Origin: Nocardioides islandensis
GTDB lineage: Bacteria; Actinomycetota; Actinomycetes; Propionibacteriales; Nocardioidaceae
Assembly: GCF_015352455.1 (NCBI RefSeq)
Contig: NZ_JADKPN010000011.1
Location: forward strand, 62,001 to 126,000
Length of the DNA: 64,000 nt
Reading direction: 5' to 3'
The notes under the pieces are model-generated. The model was not told the DNA's origin. It did not search any database and saw only the letters and a list, made by a program, of their open reading frames with translations. The translations under genes and the position numbers were made by a program. Positions 59,905-64,000 of the stretch are shown here, piece after piece; within the stretch, counting starts at the first letter, position 1, and each line of letters begins with the position of its first letter.

Positions 59905-62333
59905 CCGACCTACCCTCGCGGGCGCAGGTGGTCGTCATCGGCGGCGGCGTGATCGGCTGCTCGACGGCCTACCACCTGGCCAGGCTCGGCTGGACCGACG
60001 TCGTGCTGCTCGAGCAGGGCACGCTGTCGTGCGGCACGACCTGGCACGCCGCCGGCCTGGTCGGCCTGCTGCGCGCGAGCGAGAGCGGGACGAAGCTCGT
60101 GCAGTACTCCTCCGAGCTGTACGCCGGCCTCGAGGCGGAGACCGGGCTGTCGACCGGGTACCGCCAGTGCGGCGGGCTCATCGTCGCGCGCACCGAGGAC
60201 CGGATGGTGCAGCTGCGGCGCACCGTCGCGACGGCCGCGGCGTTCGACCTCGAGGCCGAGATGCTCACGCCCGAGCAGGCTCTCGAGAAGTGGCCGGTCA
60301 TCGCGACCGACGACCTCCTGGGGGCGATCTGGCTGCCGCAGGACGGGCGCGCGAACCCGACCGACCTGACGCTCGCGCTGGCCAAGGGCGCTCGTCAGGC
60401 CGGTGTCCGGATCAACGAGCGGGTGCGGGTGCTCGGGGTCGACACGGCCCAGGGCGACCGCGGTCCGCGGGTGACCGGCGTGCGCACGGATGCCGGTGAC
60501 ATCGAGGCCGAGGTGGTCGTCAACTGCGCCGGCCAGTGGGCCAAGGCCCTCGGCGACCAGGTCGGGGTGACGGTCCCGCTGCACTCGGCCGAGCACTTCT
60601 ACGTCGTCACCGACCAGGTCGAGGGCGTGCATGCCGACCTCCCGATCCTGCGCGACCCTGACGGGTACATCTACGTCAAGGAGGAGGTCGGCGGCCTCGT
60701 CGTCGGCGGCTTCGAGCCGGTGGCCAAGCCGTGGGTGTCGCCGTCGGAGATCCCGTACCCCTTCGAGTTCCAGCTCCTCGACGAGGACTGGGAGCACTTC
60801 TCGGTCCTGATGGGCAACGCGCTGACCCGGATCCCCGCGCTCGAGCACACAGGCATCCGCAAGTTCTACAACGGCCCCGAGAGCTTCACGCCGGACAACC
60901 AGTTCCTGCTCGGCGAGGCGCCCGGTCTGGCGGGGTACTTCGTGGGTGCTGGCTTCAACTCCGTCGGCATCGCCTCCGCCGGCGGAGCCGGGCGCGCGCT
61001 GGCCGAGTGGATCGTCGACGGTGCGCCGTCGATGGACCTCACCTCGGTCGACGTGCGCAGGTTCGGACCGTACGCCGCCGACGAGACGTGGCTGCGCAGC
61101 CGGGTGGCCGAGATCCTCGGCCTGCACTACGCGGTGCCCTGGCCCAACCGCGAGCCCGTGACCGCCCGCGACGTCCGCCTCTCGCCGCTGCACCAGCGGT
61201 TGGAGGACGCCGGCGCGACGTTCGGCACGCGCAACGGCTGGGAGCGCCCGCTGTACTTCGGCCCGCCGCTCGACTACCGGTGGGGCAAGCCGGAGTGGCT
61301 CGAGCACAGCGCCGACGAGCAAGTCGCGTGCCGCACCCACGTCGCGGTGTTCGACCAGACGTCGTTCAGCAAGTACCTCGTGCGCGGCCCGGCCGCCCGC
61401 GACACCCTCCAGTGGGTCTGCGCGAACGACCTCGACGTCCCGGTCGGCCACGTCGTCTACACGCCGTGGCTCGACGAGCGGGGCAGGTACCAGTCGGACG
61501 TGACCGTGACGCGCACCTCCGACGCGGCGTACCTCGTCGTCTCCAGCGCCGCCACCACCGTCCGCGACCTCGCCTGGCTGCGGGAGCACACCTGGCCGGG
61601 CGCCGACGTGGAGATCGCCGACAGGTCCGAAGAGCTGGCGGTCCTCGGCGTGATGGGACCGCGCTCGCGCGACCTGCTCTCCCGGCTGACGGGCACCGAC
61701 CTCGGTGACGAGGCCTTCCCGTTCGCCACCGGGCAGGCGTTCGAGGTCGCCGGCGCGGAGGTCTGGGCGAACCGGATGACGTACGTCGGCGAGCTGGGCT
61801 GGGAGCTGCTCGTGCCCGTCGACGCGGCGGTGGCCGTGTACGACGCGCTCCACGAGCACGGGGACGACCTCGGCCTGCGCGACGCGGGGTACTCCGCGAT
61901 CGAGTCGCTGCGCCTCGAGAAGGGCTTCCGGGCCTTCGGCCGCGAGCTCACGCCCGACTACGGCCCGGTCGAGGCGGGGCTCGTCTTCGCCACGGCCCTC
62001 GACGGCGCGAAGGACTTCCTCGGCAAGGAGGCGCTCGCCGCGCACCGCGAGGCCCTCAGGCAGGCTGGCCCGCGGCGGCGTCTGGTCTCCTTCGTCCTCA
62101 ACGACCGGGACGCGATGCTCTGGGGCGGCGAGCTCGTGGTCCGCCACGACGAGCCGGTCGGCCAGGTCACCAGCGCGGCGTACGGCGCGACGGTCGGCGC
62201 GAGCGCGGGCCTGGCGTACCTCCGTCGCGACGAGCCGGTCACGTCCGCGTGGCTGGCGGAGGGTGGCTTCGAGGTCGACCTCGCCGGCGAGCGCCTGCCC
62301 GCGACCGTGACCCTCAAGGCCCCCCTGGCGTAG
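59901..62333 (+). CDS. DAO-GcvT fusion: dimethylglycine/sarcosine dehydrogenase-like flavoprotein
   Basis: An 810-residue flavoenzyme. Residues about 1-380 are a DAO-type FAD domain with VVVIGGGVIGCSTAY and TTWHAAGLVG, whose His is the covalent FAD site of dimethylglycine dehydrogenases. Residues about 420-800 are a GcvT-type folate-binding domain (VFDQTSFSKYLVRGPAARD, GYSAIESLRLEKGFRAFGRE). Such enzymes oxidise N-methyl amines and pass the one-carbon unit to tetrahydrofolate. It is coupled to the kinase gene and completes the rightward arm of the amine locus. Confidence 0.92.
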   Translation: MTDLPSRAQVVVIGGGVIGCSTAYHLARLGWTDVVLLEQGTLSCGTTWHAAGLVGLLRASESGTKLVQYSSELYAGLEAETGLSTGYRQCGGLIVARTEDRMVQLRRTVATAAAFDLEAEMLTPEQALEKWPVIATDDLLGAIWLPQDGRANPTDLTLALAKGARQAGVRINERVRVLGVDTAQGDRGPRVTGVRTDAGDIEAEVVVNCAGQWAKALGDQVGVTVPLHSAEHFYVVTDQVEGVHADLPILRDPDGYIYVKEEVGGLVVGGFEPVAKPWVSPSEIPYPFEFQLLDEDWEHFSVLMGNALTRIPALEHTGIRKFYNGPESFTPDNQFLLGEAPGLAGYFVGAGFNSVGIASAGGAGRALAEWIVDGAPSMDLTSVDVRRFGPYAADETWLRSRVAEILGLHYAVPWPNREPVTARDVRLSPLHQRLEDAGATFGTRNGWERPLYFGPPLDYRWGKPEWLEHSADEQVACRTHVAVFDQTSFSKYLVRGPAARDTLQWVCANDLDVPVGHVVYTPWLDERGRYQSDVTVTRTSDAAYLVVSSAATTVRDLAWLREHTWPGADVEIADRSEELAVLGVMGPRSRDLLSRLTGTDLGDEAFPFATGQAFEVAGAEVWANRMTYVGELGWELLVPVDAAVAVYDALHEHGDDLGLRDAGYSAIESLRLEKGFRAFGRELTPDYGPVEAGLVFATALDGAKDFLGKEALAAHREALRQAGPRRRLVSFVLNDRDAMLWGGELVVRHDEPVGQVTSAAYGATVGASAGLAYLRRDEPVTSAWLAEGGFEVDLAGERLPATVTLKAPLA

Positions 62334-62699
62334 TCCCGCCGGCATGGTGGTCGAGCCGTGAGGCCGGCGTTGGCCACCCTGCATGGTGGTCGAGCCGCGA
62401 GGCCGGCGTTGGCCACCCTGCATGGTGGTCGAGCCGCGAGGCCGGCCACGGCCGAGCGTGTCGAGACCCGGTGAGGTTTCCGTGGTCTCGACACGGGCAC
62501 TGCTCACGGGGTCTCGACACGGGCTCGCCCAGGGGCTCGCCCGGCTCGACCACCTTGTGGTGGTCGAGCCGTGAGGCCGGCGTTGGCCACCCTGCATGGT
62601 GGTCGAGCCGCGAGGCCGGCCACGGCCGAGCGTGTCGAGACCCTGGTCCACTGCGGGTTCAGGGGTGAGTGCAACGCCTTGATGTGATCGAGGTGTGCA
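62334..62699. other. Non-coding repeat region at the IS30 left flank
   Basis: No gene is seen. It holds the 39-bp tandem repeats and their variants (62343-62647), the left copy of the target duplication (62648-62652) and the left end of the IS30 element with its promoter-side sequence. Confidence 0.7.
62343..62647. repeat. Array of 39-bp units and longer variants
   Basis: Two full 39-bp units (62343-62381, 62382-62420) begin CATGGTGGTCGAGCCG and end GGCCACCCTG. A third, variant unit from 62421 leads into CGAGCGTGTCGAGACCC. After about 95 bp of GTCTCGACAC-rich sequence a further unit and variant occur at 62555-62594 and 62595-62645. The last bases of the window repeat the GGTGGTCGAGCCGTGAGG motif, so the IS element sits inside the array. 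Confidence 0.8.
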
Positions 62700-63923
62700 A
62701 TGGCTCCTGCTGCGTTTCCGCGCGAGGTTCGTGTGGCGTTCTGGCGTGGGATCGCTGCCGGCTTGTCGACCGAGGCTGCTGGCAGGGCGGTCGGCGTGTC
62801 GCGGGCGGTGGCGTTCCGCTGGTTCGCAGCATCGGGTGGCGTGATCCCCGCTCGCTTGGTCCGCGACTCGCCTGCCCCGTTGTCGTCCTCGCGTGGGCGT
62901 CGGCTCAGTGCTGGGGATCGGGAGGAGATCTCCCATCTGACGCGCTGCGGCCAGGGGGTCAGGCAGATCGCCGCAGCGATCGGGTTCGACAAGTCCACGG
63001 TCAGCCGGGAGCTGCGCCGTAACCGCAGCCGCGGCCGGTATCGGGGGGCGACTGCCCAGCGACTGGCCGAGGCCCGGTCCCGTGAGAGTCGAGCGCGGCA
63101 GACCAAGTTCGCGGCCAGTCCCCGGTTGCGGGCCGAGGTCGAACGGCGCCTTGAGCACAATGAGAGTCCCGAGCAGATCGCGCACCGACTGCCGCTGGAC
63201 TTTCCCGATGACCCGGAGATGCGTGTGTCGCACGAGACGATCTACACCTCGGTCTACGTCCAGGGCCGCGGCGCGCTGCGGAAGGATCTGGCCGGGCACC
63301 TGCGCACCGGCCGGGCGATGCGCAAGCCTCGAGCCCGTGCTCGTGCCGCCACCAGTGGCGGCCCGTTACGGAACGTGATCTCGATCAGCGAGCGCCCCCC
63401 GTGCGTGGAGGACCGGGCGGTGCCCGGGCACTGGGAAGGCGACCTGATCATGGGCGCGGCCAACGCCTCCGCGATCGGCACTCTCGTCGAGCGCGCCACC
63501 GGGTTCCTGGGCCTGTTGCACCTGCCCGGTGACCACACCGCCCTGACCATGCAGGGCGCGATCTGCGAGTACATGGCCACCCTGCCCGCGACCCTGCGGC
63601 AGACCCTGACCTGGGACCGCGGAAGCGAGATGGCCAACCACATCCAGATCGCCGGGGCCACCGGCCTGGACATCTACTTCGCTGACCCCGCCTCACCGTG
63701 GCAGCGCGGCAGCAACGAGAACACCAACGGCCTGCTGCGTCAGTACTTTCCCAAAGGAACCGACCTGTCCCTCTGGGGCCCCGGCTACCTCGACCAGGTC
63801 GCCCTGGAGATGAACAACCGCCCCCGCAAACGACTCGGCTGGCGCACCCCCGCCGAAGCCCTCGACCAACTACTCTGCGGCCACGACAAACCACCCGGCG
63901 TTGCACTCACCGGTTGAATCCGC
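62653..63923 (+). mobile_element. Intact IS30-family insertion sequence (about 1271 bp)
   Basis: Terminal inverted repeats share the perfect core GGTGAGTGCAACGCC (62664-62678; inverted at 63897-63911) and extend outwards imperfectly to GCGGGTTCA on the left and GCGGATTCA on the right. The direct repeat CCACT flanks both ends (62648-62652 and 63924-63928). One transposase gene fills the element, and its stop lies in the right repeat. Confidence 0.85.
62700..63917 (+). CDS. IS30-family transposase
   Basis: A 405-residue DDE transposase. The N-terminus has two helix-turn-helix segments (TEAAGRAVGVSRAVAFRWF and VRQIAAAIGFDKSTVSREL). The DDE catalytic core is GHWEGDLIMG (first Asp), LTWDRGSEM (second Asp) and RGSNENTNGLLRQYFPKGT (Glu). 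It ends with NRPRKRLGWRTPAEAL, typical of IS30 members. The open frame is intact and the ends are recognisable, so the element may be active. Confidence 0.95.
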   Translation: MAPAAFPREVRVAFWRGIAAGLSTEAAGRAVGVSRAVAFRWFAASGGVIPARLVRDSPAPLSSSRGRRLSAGDREEISHLTRCGQGVRQIAAAIGFDKSTVSRELRRNRSRGRYRGATAQRLAEARSRESRARQTKFAASPRLRAEVERRLEHNESPEQIAHRLPLDFPDDPEMRVSHETIYTSVYVQGRGALRKDLAGHLRTGRAMRKPRARARAATSGGPLRNVISISERPPCVEDRAVPGHWEGDLIMGAANASAIGTLVERATGFLGLLHLPGDHTALTMQGAICEYMATLPATLRQTLTWDRGSEMANHIQIAGATGLDIYFADPASPWQRGSNENTNGLLRQYFPKGTDLSLWGPGYLDQVALEMNNRPRKRLGWRTPAEALDQLLCGHDKPPGVALTG

Positions 63924-63932
63924 CCACTCACG

Positions 63933-64000
63933 TGGTCTCGACGCGGGCTCGCCCAGGGGCTCGCCCGGCTCGACCACCTGGTGGTGGTCGAGCCGTGAGG
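63933..64000. repeat. Continuation of the repeat region after the IS element
   Basis: GTGGTCTCGACGCGGGCTCG, CTCGCCCGGCTCGACCAC and GGTGGTCGAGCCGTGAGG repeat motifs present on the other side of the insertion. The region continues past the window edge. Confidence 0.7.

Noticed and set aside
62343..62647. CRISPR array or 39-bp phage attachment repeats
   Set aside because: Units are directly abutting with no spacers, and no integrase is present. They match dispersed repeats of this chromosome.

Overview
The window is very GC-rich, gene-dense chromosomal DNA from an actinobacterium. Several things point to a Nocardioides-like member of the Propionibacteriales: a mycothiol-dependent enzyme-fold protein, a fabG-inhA type operon, DUF222/HNH, DUF3099 and DUF5995 proteins, frequent GTG/TTG starts, many leaderless-looking promoters, and dispersed short repeats bounded by GGTCTCGA and CTCGACC. 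The genus is inference. No rRNA, tRNA, CRISPR array, prophage or plasmid origin was seen. Fifty-nine protein genes are annotated.

1-20.5 kb is housekeeping and transport: a partial glycosyltransferase-like gene, a MarR-type regulator divergent from an ABC exporter with a palindrome placed between the two promoters, a YpfJ-type metallopeptidase coupled to a DUF4239 membrane protein, an ABC-F protein, an enoyl-CoA hydratase, a PDR-type reductase, small modifying-enzyme homologues, an ECF sigma factor with a membrane partner, an ABC exporter, SURF1 and MoaA. 20.5-27 kb holds small proteins, dodecin, the FabG/FabI fatty-acid pair and a complete Pnkp-Hen1 RNA repair operon.

27-40.3 kb is the most distinctive part. 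A Mur-ligase protein that looks like cyanophycin synthetase without its ATP-grasp domain starts beside a large inverted repeat shared with the hen1 promoter region. A 1278-residue soluble-adenylate-cyclase-like protein, a cyclic-nucleotide-binding domain protein and a metallophosphoesterase follow. Then comes a translationally coupled cyanophycinase - cyanophycin synthetase - serine hydrolase operon. Together these suggest a nitrogen-storage polymer island with cAMP signalling genes embedded in it.

40.3-50.4 kb carries sixA, serB, an orphan ABC ATPase, an NfeD/SPFH membrane pair, a TSUP transporter, two alpha/beta hydrolases and a DUF222-HNH nuclease next to a tandem-repeat array. 51-62.3 kb is a divergent amine-catabolism locus. 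Leftwards: FCD regulator, glutamine-synthetase-like ligase, aldehyde dehydrogenase, SDR, class I glutamine-amidotransferase hydrolase. Rightwards: APC permease, choline-kinase-like protein, DAO-GcvT oxidase. This resembles the gamma-glutamylation (Puu) route but with a folate-linked demethylating oxidase and a kinase. The right end is a repeat array interrupted by an intact IS30-family element flanked by a 5-bp duplication.
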